DNA of 64,000 nt from Eutypa lata. Taxonomy: Eukaryota > Ascomycota > Sordariomycetes > Xylariales > Diatrypaceae. The translations under genes and the position numbers were made by a program. The stretch is taken from the NCBI GenBank assembly GCA_022661535.1, contig JAKULF010000015.1, forward strand, positions 868,001 through 932,000, read 5' to 3'. The notes beneath the pieces were generated by a model. The model saw only the letters and a list, made by a program, of their open reading frames with translations. It was not told where the DNA came from and did no database searches. This document shows positions 38,959 to 52,430 of the stretch, piece after piece (positions within the stretch are counted from its first letter, which is position 1; every line of letters begins with the position of its first letter).

Positions 38959-39625
38959 CTTTAGGTCGGGCACGAGGCGTTTTTAGGAGTCGCATTGAAT
39001 TTAGTGTTTTAGCTGGAGGCTGTATATCCAGGGGTGGGAGAGAATGGCCTGTAGTGTAGTTTTAGTCGTTAGTCTAGATACGGAGGTGGAAAGCTAGCAT
39101 GGAGATTCCTCAAGTAGACCGACGGTCCCATCCTAGGATCACTGTGATAGTCTAACTTTCTTGTGTTTTATTCGTATTCCTCCCCCTATCCAGTCAATCG
39201 GCATATGTCCGAACAACCACGGTTAAGGATGTCTACCACAGTATATTTGTCTTATCTCCCTTATGCTTCACGTATGCTTTCTTTCAGATGCACCCAAGAG
39301 CTTCGTTGAACACCGAAACACCCTCCGTCCTAGAGCCTCTAACAAGTATGTAGGTAAAATTTTATCTATGCTTCAATAACTAGAACTTAACTTAATGTAG
39401 GTACATTTTCTGGTGTCCATGTCCACTTGCCCGCAGTATTTAATTGAGCATACGTGATCCTTGCCGTTAAGCGTATTTTCCATTCTGTAAGTGCAATACA
39501 AATAGTGGAGGTAGAAACGCTGCTGAAGAATATTAGGTGTATGTATTTACAATAATAAAGGACATATTCTAACAAATCGAATGTAGAGCAGCTGATTGGT
39601 CGATGATGAAGCTTCCCCCCGCCAT
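38959..39625. other. convergent intergenic region between midasin and arylsulfotransferase genes
   Basis: Both neighbours end here. It should hold their 3' UTRs. No independent coding frame is supported. Confidence 0.65.
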
Positions 39626-41244
39626 CTAACAGCCATACTCAGCAGATACTACGTCAGACATGCCTGCCTCAATGCCCACACCGTGTGCTTCAACGCGGAC
39701 GAATGGAGCTTGCCCCGGCAATCTTGCCACTGTCTCAAATCCAGTTCTACCTACTTGTTCAGCCAGAGCAAGACTAGACCTGTTAGCTCCCGCATATACA
39801 CCCCAAGATGTGTGCTCTGTGGCACCATTCCAGCTCATGTATACCCGCGTTTCGTGACTAGCTTTGTCTATGCAAGCAAAAGCGGTCGGCGGGGTCTTCG
39901 GGCGCCCAACCCACGGAAGACGATACGCACGATAAGAGAATACTTGACCGTCGCCTGCTCCAAACTGGGCTGTCATGACCGGGGATCCATCCTGGTCATA
40001 TTCTCGGATCTTTGGGGTCGATCCGTAACCCATGATGACGTGGCCGTCGTCTAGTAGCTGTACATTTCCCTGGGAGGCAGAGAATATCGTATCCGATGGG
40101 TCTGTGAGTTCTTCATCCAAGGTCGCTTTCATGGTCTCTGTGTTCAATGTCATAAAAATGCCAGTTGTCTGATTGGCGCCGTATAACACAGCTGAGTTTG
40201 CGTTGTTGAAGATGCTAACTTGAACCGTATTTTCTGACTCCTGGTGGATTCGAGCATCGTGCTGGTAGCAGAAGGAAAGCTTGGGGTCAAGATCAAAATC
40301 GCCACCGTCCATGCCCTGCATTATGTCAGTTCAATATGTCCAATCGTACAGCCTTTACCACGAATGGGCTAAATAGGTTGAGGGGTGGAAAGATATACCT
40401 GTAATGTCCATTCTACAGTGCCATTGAGAGCAATCTTGAAGATAGAGCAGTAATATCTCGAAGAAATCAAATACGACCCGTCCTCAAACTTTTCAACCGA
40501 GTTGATGTGGAAGTAACCGTACGGGAGTGATTGATTCTTGCCGAAGTCCTCGATGGGGTAGAATTGGACGACATTCGAAATAGGGATCTGGTCGACGTGG
40601 TCTAGGGCGCTCCAGCGGAAAAGGACCTCGTTCGTTTTGATGTCCAGCTCGTAGAACAAACTGTCAGCCACCCAACCGTCCTCCGGACCACCGACAGAAC
40701 TCAGATCGTATTTGGTAACATTGTACGTAGTTACCAGGATTGTATTCTGGGGCGTGATACGGGCCTCATGGATATCAAGGTAAGATACTAGCTCCGACGA
40801 GTTGAGATATGGTATAGTCACAAATCCCTCCTCGGCTGCAGTCAGCGAGACATTGTAGATGCTCTCGTAAGAGTCGTCGAGGATTTGGATGATGCCATGT
40901 CCCCAACCGTAAGGCTCCGACAGTGATACTCCATTGAAAAAGGTCAGAACTTGGTTTCCCTCAAAGGTCTGGGTTCGGAAAGCACTAAAATCGCCTTTGC
41001 CGCCCTGCCATATAAGCTGGTTGTCATCAGACATGATGAAGAGGCTGTAATTGTGCCCATAGTCACCATTCTGGTCAAAAAAGAAATACCCTGGAGAGGT
41101 CGGGCTAGACTTTGTGATATTCAGCGACGGCGGCTCTGCAGGGCTGGATTTGTAGGTCTGCCAGGGCCATGTCGTGTTCTGCGCAGAAACTGCTAAAGCC
41201 CTAAGGCATATCAGAAAGGGGGTGAGGTGAAATGAGAGCTGCAT
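39626..41244 (-). CDS. secreted arylsulfotransferase-family protein
   Basis: Belongs to the fungal branch of the arylsulfotransferase (ASST) fold, a predicted beta-propeller. The family's bacterial members move sulfate between phenols, but the reaction of the fungal members is not established. There are two coding exons, 41244-40399 and 40315-39626, with an 83-bp intron (40316-40398). The product is 511 aa. The start at 41244 gives a clear signal peptide (MQLSFHLTPFLICLRALAVSA). An upstream in-frame ATG at 41307 would place 21 polar residues before it and is rejected. Typical family blocks are SPGYFFFDQNG, GHGIIQILDDSY, HEARITPQNTILVTTYN, FHINSVEKFEDGSYLISSRY, FCYQHDARI and GNVQLLDDGHVIMGYGS. 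About ten N-glycosylation sequons support secretion. It is the last gene before the AT-rich block. Confidence 0.88.
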
Positions 41245-41800
41245 GTTTTTCGATCTTCTCCCAGCAGTAGGTAAGTGGACCAAGTGAATGCTCCCATCAG
41301 AATGCAATGCATGTCAAAGGCAAGAGCTGTATATAAGCTGTGCTCAGCTCGCAGACAATTTCCGATCTCGGGGCATGTGTGGAGCGGCAAATGATGTTTA
41401 CAATACGACCATAGGTAGTAAGGTAGTAGCACCCATGTTACCTTTTTGCCATTCATTAGAAGACAGCTTGAATACATAGTTAATACCACACAGTTCCATG
41501 ACACATTTAACTTGTTTTACTACCACCGCCCTGGGTAGAGGCCTTGGCGCTTCGTAGTGCTAACGAGATCTAGTGAAAAGATGATCAGATTAGATAATTC
41601 TGCAGCCGCTAATGCAGGCCGATAAATCACTCAGTGGTTTCTGAGACTAAGAGCGACCACTAGTCCCCATCATGAAGTTTGATCCGACGGCTTGCCTGAG
41701 AGTTCCGCTGCGAGTGCCGACGCGAGTGCCGAAAACTTTGGGATCAACAGCAAAAGGACCTATTTAAGGAAACAAGGCCCGAGAACGAGAAAGTTTTTTC
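41245..41800. other. upstream region of the arylsulfotransferase gene, up to the AT-rich boundary
   Basis: Ordinary base composition and no supported gene. It includes the promoter of the minus-strand gene. From about 41,800 the composition changes over roughly 130 bases to nearly pure A+T. Confidence 0.6.
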
Positions 41801-42073
41801 CCATGCAACTATAACAATTCTAGTGGGAATAACGGTGTAAATCGGTTTAAAAGAATCCAATCAGCTTAATTAAACGATTTAATAAGATTAAAACTGCTAA
41901 AGTACTCGTTAATTTGCCTTAAATCTTAAGTTGCCGTATATATATATTTTTTTATAACGTTAATATATTAAATTTTAATTAATTAAATCTTTAAAATTAA
42001 TATAAAGTTATAATAACTTAAATTAATTTTATTATTTTTAATTTTTTATAAATTTATAAATATTACGTTTTTA

Positions 42074-42282
42074 TTAACATTTAAAATATAATTAAATATT
42101 TATAAAAAGCTTAATTTATATTAATTTTTTAAATATAAAGATTTTTATTTAAATAATTAAAATAAATTAAGTTATAATTTTATAACTTTATTTATATATA
42201 ATAAAAGTTTTAAAAGTTTATTATTTTTTAATAAATAATATATTTATTTTTATTATTATTTTTTATTATTTTAATTATTAAT
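42074..42282. repeat. direct repeat copy 1 (pair with 43530-43739)
   Basis: About 209 bases that match 43530-43739 in the same orientation, starting TTAACATTTAAAAT and ending near TTTTAATTATTAAT. Differences are mostly A/G or T/C at CpG or ApG sites, as independent RIP of two copies would give. The pair could be the LTRs of a short or internally deleted element of about 1.67 kb. Confidence 0.75.
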
Positions 42283-43529
42283 ATCTTTTTATAATAAAAT
42301 TATTATTATTTTAAAATTATTATTATTTTCGTTAATATTTTTCTTTTTTTTAAATATTTTTTATATATCGTAAATTAATTTTTTATATAAATTTAATAAT
42401 TTAATTAAAACGATATTATTATTTTCGAAATTAAATATATTACTTTCGTTTTTTTTAAGTAATTCTTTTATAAATAATCGTATTTATTATAATTATAATA
42501 ACGTAATTTATTTTAATCGTTTTAATTAAATTTATTATTTTTTAAGCTTTATAATTATCGTTGTTTTTTTTTCGTTTTTTATTTTAAAACTTTATAATAA
42601 AGTTATTATATATTTAATTAATCGTTATATTTAATATTTATTAAAGTATTTCTTTAATACGTAATTTTTAAGTTATAATATTAATACTTTTTATTAAATT
42701 AATAAACATTACGAATTATTATTTCGAATTAATCGATATTTTAACTTCGATAATACGTTAAATTAATCGTTTAAATTTAACGATATAATTTAAAATTAAT
42801 TATTTTTTTATATTTTATTTCGTATATTATAATTACATTTATAATTTTTATTTTTATTTAATATTATAATTTTTATATAATTTTTTTAAAATTATATATA
42901 TTTTTATTTATTTTTTTAATATTTACGATAATAATTAAAAAGTTACTTTTAATATTATTAATAATAATACTTATAATTTTAATTTCGTTAATTTTAATAA
43001 GCTTATTATTATCGTTATTTCGAAATTTAATACTTTTTAAAATTATTTAAAAAAAAAGTTTTTTATATTTTTTAATTATTATTACTTTATAATTAATTTT
43101 TATTAATTATTTTAAAAATAAAACTAATTTAATTTAAATATATAATTAACTTTATTAATTTTATAATTTCGTTTTTTTTTAATTTTTTTATTAATTAATA
43201 ATTACTTAATTTAATTTTATAATTTTATAATTTATTATTTAAATTTCTTTTTCGATATTATAATAATAACTTTTATTATTAATTAATTTCGTTATTACTT
43301 TTAATTATAATTTAAATTAATTTTATTTTAACTTTTTTTTAAATCGATTTTTTCGTCGTTTTAATATTAACTTATATTATTAATTAATTTCTTAATATAT
43401 AATTTATATTATTAATACTTTAATTTAAAACTTAAATTAAATTTATTTCGATTAAATTAAATCGATAAGTTTCGAAGATTTTTTATAATTATTATTTTAA
43501 ATATATCGTTAAAAGAAATTATTATTATA

Positions 43530-43739
43530 TTAACATTTAAAATACGATTAAATATTTATAAAAAACTTAATTTATATTAATTTTTTAAGTATAAAGATTT
43601 TTATTTAAATAATCGAAATAAATTAAGTTATAACTTTATAACTTTATTTATATATAATAAAAGCTTTAAAAGCTTATTGTTTTTTAACGAATAATGCATT
43701 TATTTTTATTATTATTTTTTATTATTTTAATTATTAATA
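43530..43739. repeat. direct repeat copy 2 (pair with 42074-42282)
   Basis: Second copy of the 210-base repeat, 1,456 bases from the first. It keeps more C and G (CGATTAAATA, AAAGCTTTAAAAGC, ACGAATAATGC) than copy 1. Its right end is exactly where the almost pure A/T stretch begins. Confidence 0.75.
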
Positions 43740-44940
43740 ATTTTAATATAAAATAATTAATATAAAAAATATATTGTTATTATATTATAATTATATATAT
43801 ATATTATTATTAATATATTTATAAAAAAATTATATAAATATAATTTAATATAATAAAAACTTTAAATATTATATTTTTTAATTAAAATAATAATAATAAT
43901 AATAATAATATATAAATTAAATATTTATATAAATATTTTTAATATATTATAATTATTTATTATATATATTTTTTAATTTTTTAATTTTTTTTAAATAATA
44001 ATTAAATTTATATTAATTATATATTAATTATAAAAATTTTTAAATAAATTTTTTTAATATAAAAAAATATTAATTAAAATTTATTTTAATTAATTATTAA
44101 AAAATTTTATAAAAATTAAGATTATTTTATATAATTAAAAAAGTTTTAATATATAAAATAATTAAAAATTAAATTTTTTTATATAAATTAATTAAATTAT
44201 AATAAATAAAAAATTAAAATAAATTAAAATATAATTAAAAATTAAAAATTAAAAATTAATTTTTTTTTTAATTTTTAAATAATATTAAATTTTAATTATT
44301 TTAAAAAGTATAATTAAATAATTTAATTTAATTATAAATTAATTAATATTATAAATAAATATAAAATTATTATAATATACTTATAAAATTTTAAATTTTT
44401 TTAATATAAAAAAAATTAAAATATAAAATTTTAAATTTATAATTTTAAATTATAATTAATTTTTTATTATATTTATAAAAATAAATAAATAATTTATAAA
44501 TTATATTTAAAAAATAATTTTATTTAAAAAATTTAAAAAATTAATTTAAAAAATTTAAATAATTAATAAAAAATAATTTTTAATTATTAATTAATTTAAA
44601 ATTAATAATTTTTTTAATAATATTAATAATATTAATAAATTAATTACTTTTTTATAATTATTTTTAAATATTAATTTTATTTATTTATTTATTAATATTT
44701 TATTTATTAATTTTTAATTTTTTTATATATTTATATATTTATATTTAAATATATTTAAAATAAAATTTAAAATAACATTTAAAATTTATATTTATTATTA
44801 TTAATAAAAATATATAAATTAATTTATTAATTTTTAAATTAATTAATATATTATAAATAAATAAAATAATATAAAGTTTTTATTTTTTAAAATTAATTTT
44901 TTAAAATTATAATTTAAATATTTATAATTTTTATTAAAAA
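43740..44940. other. 1.2-kb stretch of almost pure A+T
   Basis: I find only about ten G or C residues in roughly 1,200 bases. Unlike the flanking RIP-mutated DNA, it has lost even CpG and CpT. No frame, repeat unit or family can be recognised. It could be a repeat that went through many more mutation rounds, or DNA of different origin such as an AT satellite. Low G+C continues, less extreme, to about 45,530. Confidence 0.8.
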
Positions 44941-45539
44941 TAAACGAAATATTATTAAAATTATATTTTATTTTAATTATTTTTTTATATTTTATTAAAA
45001 TTTTATATAATTATTTTAATAATAAATATTATTTAAATAAACGAAATAATTTTAATATATTTATAATAATTATTATTTAAAAATTATAAATTAATATTTA
45101 ATATTATAATTAAATTTAATAATATTATAAAAAAACCTTTTTTTAAATATTTAATTTTTAAAAATTTAATTTATAATAATAATAATATTAAAAATTTTAA
45201 ATTAAATTAGTTTTATTATATTTTAATAAATTAAAATTATATAATTTATATAATAAAGTTATATTATATTATTTATTTTATTTTATTTATAATTATAATT
45301 TTAAATTTTTATTTAAATTTTTAAATTTTATTAATTATCTTTATTTTATTTTTATTTTAATTAATCGTTTTAAAATATATTTAAAATATTATTTATATAT
45401 AATAAAAATATTTTATTTTTTTAATATTATTAAAATTATTTAAAAAAATATTTATTATAAAAGTTTATATAAATATTAATATTTATATAATATATTTATT
45501 TTTTTATTATAAAACTATTTTTTTTAATTCGTAATTATT

Positions 45540-45757
45540 AATAAATAAAATGTTTTAATAACGATTTATAATAATAATAAAATATTAAATATTAAAAATA
45601 TTTTAAAATATTACGTATAATATTTAAAATATAAAAATTAATATATAATTCGAATTTATAATTAAATTAATATAAATTCATTTAAATAATAATATATATA
45701 TTTTTTAAAAATTATATAAAATTAATATTTATTTATATATTTTAATATAATAATAAT
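45540..45757 (+). repeat. 5' LTR of the copia relic
   Basis: Matches 52214-52430 along its length, with shared words such as TTTTAATAACGATTTATAATAATAATAAAA (spans 45554-45582) and AATTAATATATAATTCGAA (near 45,640). Differences are mostly transitions. Confidence 0.8.
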
Positions 45758-48700
45758 TTCGGTTTTATAAATTAATAATTAAAAGTTTTATATAAAAATA
45801 AATATATTATTTATAATAACGTTTTATTAATTTTAATTTAAAAGATTTTAATAAAAAATCGATATTAATAATAACGAAAAATAAATAATTTTTTAATATT
45901 ATCGGAAATATAATAATTACGTTATTAATAACATTTTTTTTAAATTAAATTATAACTTAATATTTTATTTTTTTAATTTAAATAAAACTTTAATAATTAA
46001 AATTTTTTTTTATTTATTTAAATAATTTTATTTTAATAATAAAGAAATTAATTATTTGGGTTAATTCTTTAACGTTATTATATTAAATTCTTTTTTTATC
46101 GAAATTAAATATATAATCTTTTTTTCTTTTTTATTAATATTTATAAATTATTATAAATTTAATAAACCTTTTATAATAATAAACGATATTAAAAATATTA
46201 TATATAACTTTATAAAAAAAACTCGAATCGAAAAACGAATTATATTAATAATAAAAATTTAAGAATAAAAAATAATAAATTAATATTAAAATAATATAAA
46301 CGTTATTATAAAATAATTTTAAAATATATAAATATAAAATTTAAATTTATGCGTAAATAACCGTAACGTTAAAATTAACTTTAATTATATAATTAATAAA
46401 TTAATATAAAATAAACGTATAAACGTTATACTTTAATAATAAATAAATATATAATTATTAATAAATATAAATTTATTTGTTTCGTAATGTTTTAACGTTA
46501 TAATATTAAATATAAAAAACGCATTATTTAAAATAAAATTAAGCTTAATATTTATTTTATTAAAGCTTTAATCGTAAAGTTTATTTAAATATTTAATATA
46601 ATATAAATAAATAAATTATTTATTTCTTTTTTCGTTTAAGTATATAAATACTTTTTTTTAATAATATTAATTTTATAATAAATTAAATTATATATTAAAT
46701 TTATTTTAAATTTTCGTTAAACGTAACGATTAAATAATATATGAAATTTATTCGTTTTAACGGTTAATTATATAAAAAATATATTATAAATATATCGCAT
46801 GTTATATATTTTATATAAATAAGTTATTAATATAAAAATAATAATAATAATAATATTTTAAATTTTCGTATTTTTTATAATTAAAATAATTATATTTTAT
46901 AAACTTTTATTATAATATTTATAAATAATAATTAAAATTTTCGTCGATAATTATTTTCGTAATTTAATTAATATCGAAATAACGAAATTAAATAAACGAA
47001 AAAGTCGTATTTTTTTTTAATATTATTATAAAAGAAATCGATAAATAAATAAATTTTATAAACGATATAAAAATATATAAAATATAAATATTAATAATTT
47101 AAATTTAAATAATTTAAATTCGAATAATTTCGATTATAATATTTAAAAAAATTATTTTTTTAAATTTTTAAAAACGAATATAAATTTACGTAAATTCTTA
47201 AAAAAAAATTTAAAAAAAAATAAAAAAAGATTTTTTTTAAAAATTAAAAAAAAACCATTTAAAAAGTTTCGATAACTAAAAACTTTAACGTAATATTTTA
47301 AGTTTTATTTTAAAAAAAATTAATTATAAAAAAAATATAAAATTATTTAAATTCGTTAAAATTAAACTTATAAAAGTTATTATAAAAATTTATAAATAAT
47401 ATTTTTAATAATTAATTATAAATATAACTTTAAAAATCGAAATATTAAAAGTTTTATAATTTATTTTTTTAAACGATTAATATAATATATTAATAACATT
47501 TTTAAAATAATTTTTATACGTTTAAATATAATAAAGAAAATATTTTTATTTTTATTATATAATTTTAAAAATATAAAAAAAAAGAATTTAATTAATATAA
47601 AATTAAATAAAGCCGTTTATATTATGATATTTATAAACGTCGTAAAAAATAAAGTTATTTATTAATATAAAATTATAAATTTTATATTACGAATAATTAA
47701 TTATTTTATTTATAAATTTTTTAAAAACTTTAATATTAAATTTTAAAATCGAATAAAAAGTATAAATAAATTATGTAAAAATATAAAGTTATATATTTAA
47801 AATAATAATAATAATAATAAATTAAAAAATTAAATTTATAAAAAAGAAATTAATTTAATAAGTTTTTTATAAATAATAAAAAAAAGTTTTTTTTATTTTA
47901 ATTATAATAAAGATAAATATATATTTTAATATTATAAAAACGAAAAATAAAAAAACGATAATAATAATAATAAAAATAAAAATAAAAACAAATTTATTAA
48001 TAATAATAACGATTATAATAATTACGGTTATTTAATTAAATTTAACGATTTAATAATTTTCGTTAAATTTAAAAATATATAAAAAAAACTTATTTTTTTA
48101 ATTATTATTTTTACGAAACGAAATATATTAAAAAAGGTATTTAAATAATATAATAAATTAATTCTTAATATTATATATTAATAAGTCAAATTAAAAGGTA
48201 TTATAACTTTTAATTTTTATTAAGTAAAGAAATGCCGAAAACGAAAGAAATATCGAAAAGATTATATAAAAAATATTTTAAATGTTATAATTATTATTTA
48301 TTAAATAATAACTTTTTAAATATATTTTATAAATAATACGAAAAATTAATTATAATAAAATAATAATTTAAATATTAATATTATTAATAACTTTAACGAT
48401 TTAATTAAAAAAACGATTAAAAATATTAAGCAAAACCGTTTCATTATTAATATTAAAGCAAGTTTTATTTACGCTTTAATTATTAATATTATTATATAAT
48501 ATTTAATTAAATTTAATAAATTTCGTTTAAATTTAATAATGTTATATATTTTAATTATTAAAAAGATTTTGTTTAAAATATTTTTTAATGAAATATAATA
48601 TAAAAAAATTAATTATTTAAATTATAATATTTTAAAATTATTAAATAAAAAGGTTTTTATAATAATTAATATAAAAAAATAAAAGTTTTTATTATAAATT

Positions 48701-51700
48701 TTTAATATATTTAAAATTAAAATTAATAATAATAAATAAAAATACGTATTAAAAAATAATTATTATAAATTAATTATTTTTTAATATATAATATTTAAAC
48801 TTAATAATAATAAAAAAATTATAATAAACGAAAAAATTATAAAAGAATTATTTTATAATATTATTAACTTTATTACTTTAATATTAAACGTTTAATTTAA
48901 ATTCTTAAACGTTTTTATAATATAAAGTTTAAATTTAAAAATATTAAAGTTTTATTTTATATAATTTATAATATAATAAAAATAAAAAGGTTTTTATTTA
49001 AAAACGTTTAAAAAATTAATTTATATAAAAGAAATTATATAATATAATATAAATATAATATAATTTATATTATTATGTAATAATTTATAGTATAATTTAA
49101 TAATTAAAAATTATAATTAATATTATAATATAAAATCAATAAAAGTTAAAAATAATATTTAATAATATTTATAAAATTATATTAAAAAAATAATTAAAAT
49201 TTTAAAATTAAATAATAAATGAAAATTTAATATATTTAAAATAAACGAATTTTATAAAAAACGTAATATTAAATTTTAATTATCGTTATTTTATAATTAA
49301 TATTAAAATAAAATTATAAAATATATTATCGAATTTATATAAAACGAAGTTAAAGTTTATATAATTTTTATAAAAATTTATTAAAAAAGTTTAAATTTTA
49401 ATAATAATAATTTATTTTATTATAAATATTTGTATATTTTAAAATTACGTTATATTATATTTATTAATTAAAAGAAAAAAGTTAAATTTAAAAAATTAAT
49501 TAATTAAAGTATAAAAAGTATTTTTTTTTAAATACGAAAAAAATAATTATTATATTATATAATTAATAAAAAAAACGTTTTTTTATAATTTTTTATATTA
49601 TAATATATAAAAACTTTACGAAATTAAATATTTTTTTAATTTAAAAAACATTATTTAATTATTTTTAAAATAAGTTTAAAAACGATTTTTTATCGAATTA
49701 ATAAAAAAGATAAATAAAAAATTAATATTTAAAACGATAATAATAAGGTTATATTTAATAACGAAATGAATAAAAAAGATAAAAAAGTAATTTATTAAAC
49801 GTAAATATAATTATTTAAAAAAACTATTTTTAAATTTTATATAAATAACGTTTTAAAAAAATATTTTAAAATTATAATTAAATTATATTAAGTATAATTT
49901 ATTTAAAAAAGCGAAAATATTAATAAATTTAAATTTAAATTTAATTTTATTAATAATAATATTATAAATAATTAAAAATGCAAGTTTATAACCTTTAATA
50001 ACGTTTTTAAAATAATAATATAAGTTTATTTTTATATATAAATAATGTTTTTATTTTAAAAAACGATATAATATTTTCGAAAACTTTTATAAAATATCGA
50101 CTTTTTTATATATTTAAAAAAATATAAATTAATATTAATAATATTTAAAAATTATTTATAAAAATATAAAAAATATATCGATTAAAAGTTATTTAAATTT
50201 ATTTTATTAATTAAAATAATATATAAATATTTAATAAACGTTATATAAATATTACGAAAAAGATTTATATTAATAAATAATTTAAAAAAGTTAAAAGTTT
50301 ATATATATATATATATAAATTTATATAACGAAAAAATATTAATTATAACGAAATTATTATAATTATAATTTAAATTATATATTAATAAATTTTTAAAATT
50401 TTTAAAATTTTATATAATTAATATATTATATAAATAAACTTTATTATAACGTATTTTAATAATAAATTAAAAAATATTATTTATAAAAATATTTTCGTTA
50501 TTAAAAAATATTTCGATGTATATTTTAAAAAGAAATATAAATATAATTTAAATTATATTAATTAATTAATAAATATTTTATATAAATTTAAATAAATTAA
50601 TATAATTTAATAAATAAAAATAAAAATAATTTTAAAATAATTAAGTTTTATAATTTTAATATTAAACGATATTATTTATTTAAATTTTAAAATAAATAAT
50701 ATTAACATTTTATACGTTAATAATTTTTTAATATTTAATATAAATAAAAAACGTTTTATAAAATTTATAAAATTTATTATTAAAATAATTATTATTAAAG
50801 ATTTAAATAAAATTAATTAATTTTTAAATATTTATATTATTAAATTAAGTTTTATTATTAATATTTATTTAAATTAATAATAATATATTAAAAAATCGCT
50901 TTAAATAATAAATATAAACGATATAAAATCGTTATTTATTTTATTCGTTTTAAATTATAAATAATATATAATTAAAAATTAAAAGATTATTATTAAAAAC
51001 GAAACGTTTAAATATATAAATTTAATTAAAAGATTTAATTTTTTAAATTATATAATTAAATTTAATATAATTTATATAACGTTTATTGAAATTTAATTTA
51101 TAAATAATTTATTATTAAAATATATAAATTATATTAAGCGTTTATTAAAATATATAAATAATATTATAAATTTATTAATTTAATATTAAATTTTAAATAA
51201 AAAATATTATTTATTATAAATATAATAATTTTAAATTATTCGAAATAATAAATTTTAATTATAATAATAATTTTAATTTTATAATAAAAATTAAATATAT
51301 AATTTTAAATACAATAATAATAAAAATAATTAATATTTAAAAAATTATAAAAATTTAATTTAATATTTAAAAAAATTATTATTTTATTAAAAGAAATATA
51401 AATATATTAAAAAAATATAATATTTTAAAAAATTAATAATAATTATATTATAGTTTTATATATTAAAACCAATAAAAATTTACAAAATGATTTTATTATA
51501 TTTTTCAATTAAAAAGCTTTTAATAAATTTATAACGAAATTAAATTTAAATTTAAATTAAAAATCGTTTAAAAAATTAAAAAAATATTAATTAATAAATA
51601 AATTAAATTAATTAAAATAATGAAAAATTAATATTAATTAAATTTTCGTTATAAAAAATGTTTATTTTTTAAAATTTTATATTATAACGATATTCTTTTA

Positions 51701-52213
51701 TAATTATTTTATTTATTTAATTTAAAGGTTTTTCTTTTTAATCTTTAATTTGAAAAATTTAAAATTATTTTTAAATTAATTTGATTTTTATTAAATAAAT
51801 TCGTTTTTATTAAACATTTTTCTTAATATTTATAATGTATAATATAAAAAGATATTAATAATTTTTAATTTTCAATTAAAGTTTTTCGTTATTTTCGAAA
51901 TTAAACATTTTATATTTTATTTCGTTTTATATAATTAATAAAGTATTAATTAATAATATTATAAATTTTATATATAAAATTAAAAAACTTATTAATAAAT
52001 AACAATTTAATTAAATTTTAAATATATATATATAAACGAAATTATTAATATTACGATATAAATAAAATTAATAATTAAATAATCAAATTATAAAAATAAA
52101 GATAAAAATTAAAAAATTAATTTTAATAAATTTATAATTTAATTTTTTAAATTTTTTAAATTTTTTAAATTTTTTAAAATATTATTTATTTATTAATATA
52201 AAAAAAATAATAA

Positions 52214-52430
52214 TAAATAAAATATTTTAATAACGATTTATAATAATAATAAAAAGTTAAATATCGAAAATATTTTAAGATATTATATATAATATTTAAT
52301 ATATAAAGATTAATATATAATTCGAACTTATAATTAAATTAATATAAAGCTTTTTAAATAATAATATATATTTTATTTTTCGTAAATTATTTAAAATTAA
52401 TATTTATTTGTATATTTTAATAATAATTAA
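52214..52430 (+). repeat. 3' LTR of the copia relic
   Basis: Direct copy of 45540-45757, 6,674 bases downstream and in the same orientation, lying about 0.8 kb after the last recognisable RNase H sequence. The two copies differ by scattered transitions and a few small indels. Confidence 0.8.

Larger units (their letters stand above)
45540..52430 (+). mobile_element. RIP-inactivated Ty1/copia LTR retrotransposon
   Basis: An element of about 6.9 kb bounded by direct repeats of about 215 bases (45540-45757 and 52214-52430), taken as LTRs. Read on the plus strand near the 3' end, the frame shows copia pol order. There is a YVDD-box relic reading YVNNFLIF at 50,713, where the two Asp codons have become Asn by G to A. 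IKDLNKIN follows, then a YINLIKRFNFLNYI stretch matching the copia Y-x-SLIGSLLYL block near 51,020. KRLLKYINNIINLL at about 51,130-51,180 corresponds to the (A/K)KRILRYLKGT block, and a diverged RNase H segment lies at about 51,240-51,400. Many codons are TAA in place of Gln or Trp. Gag, protease and integrase regions (45.8-50.5 kb) are too mutated for me to place. It cannot be active. Confidence 0.85.

Noticed and set aside
39596..40054. 152-codon plus-strand open frame
   Set aside because: Antisense to the second exon of the arylsulfotransferase-family gene, which has family motifs on the minus strand.
43740..44940. nuclear copy of mitochondrial DNA
   Set aside because: The composition is far beyond typical mitochondrial AT content, and no mitochondrial gene or tRNA can be read.
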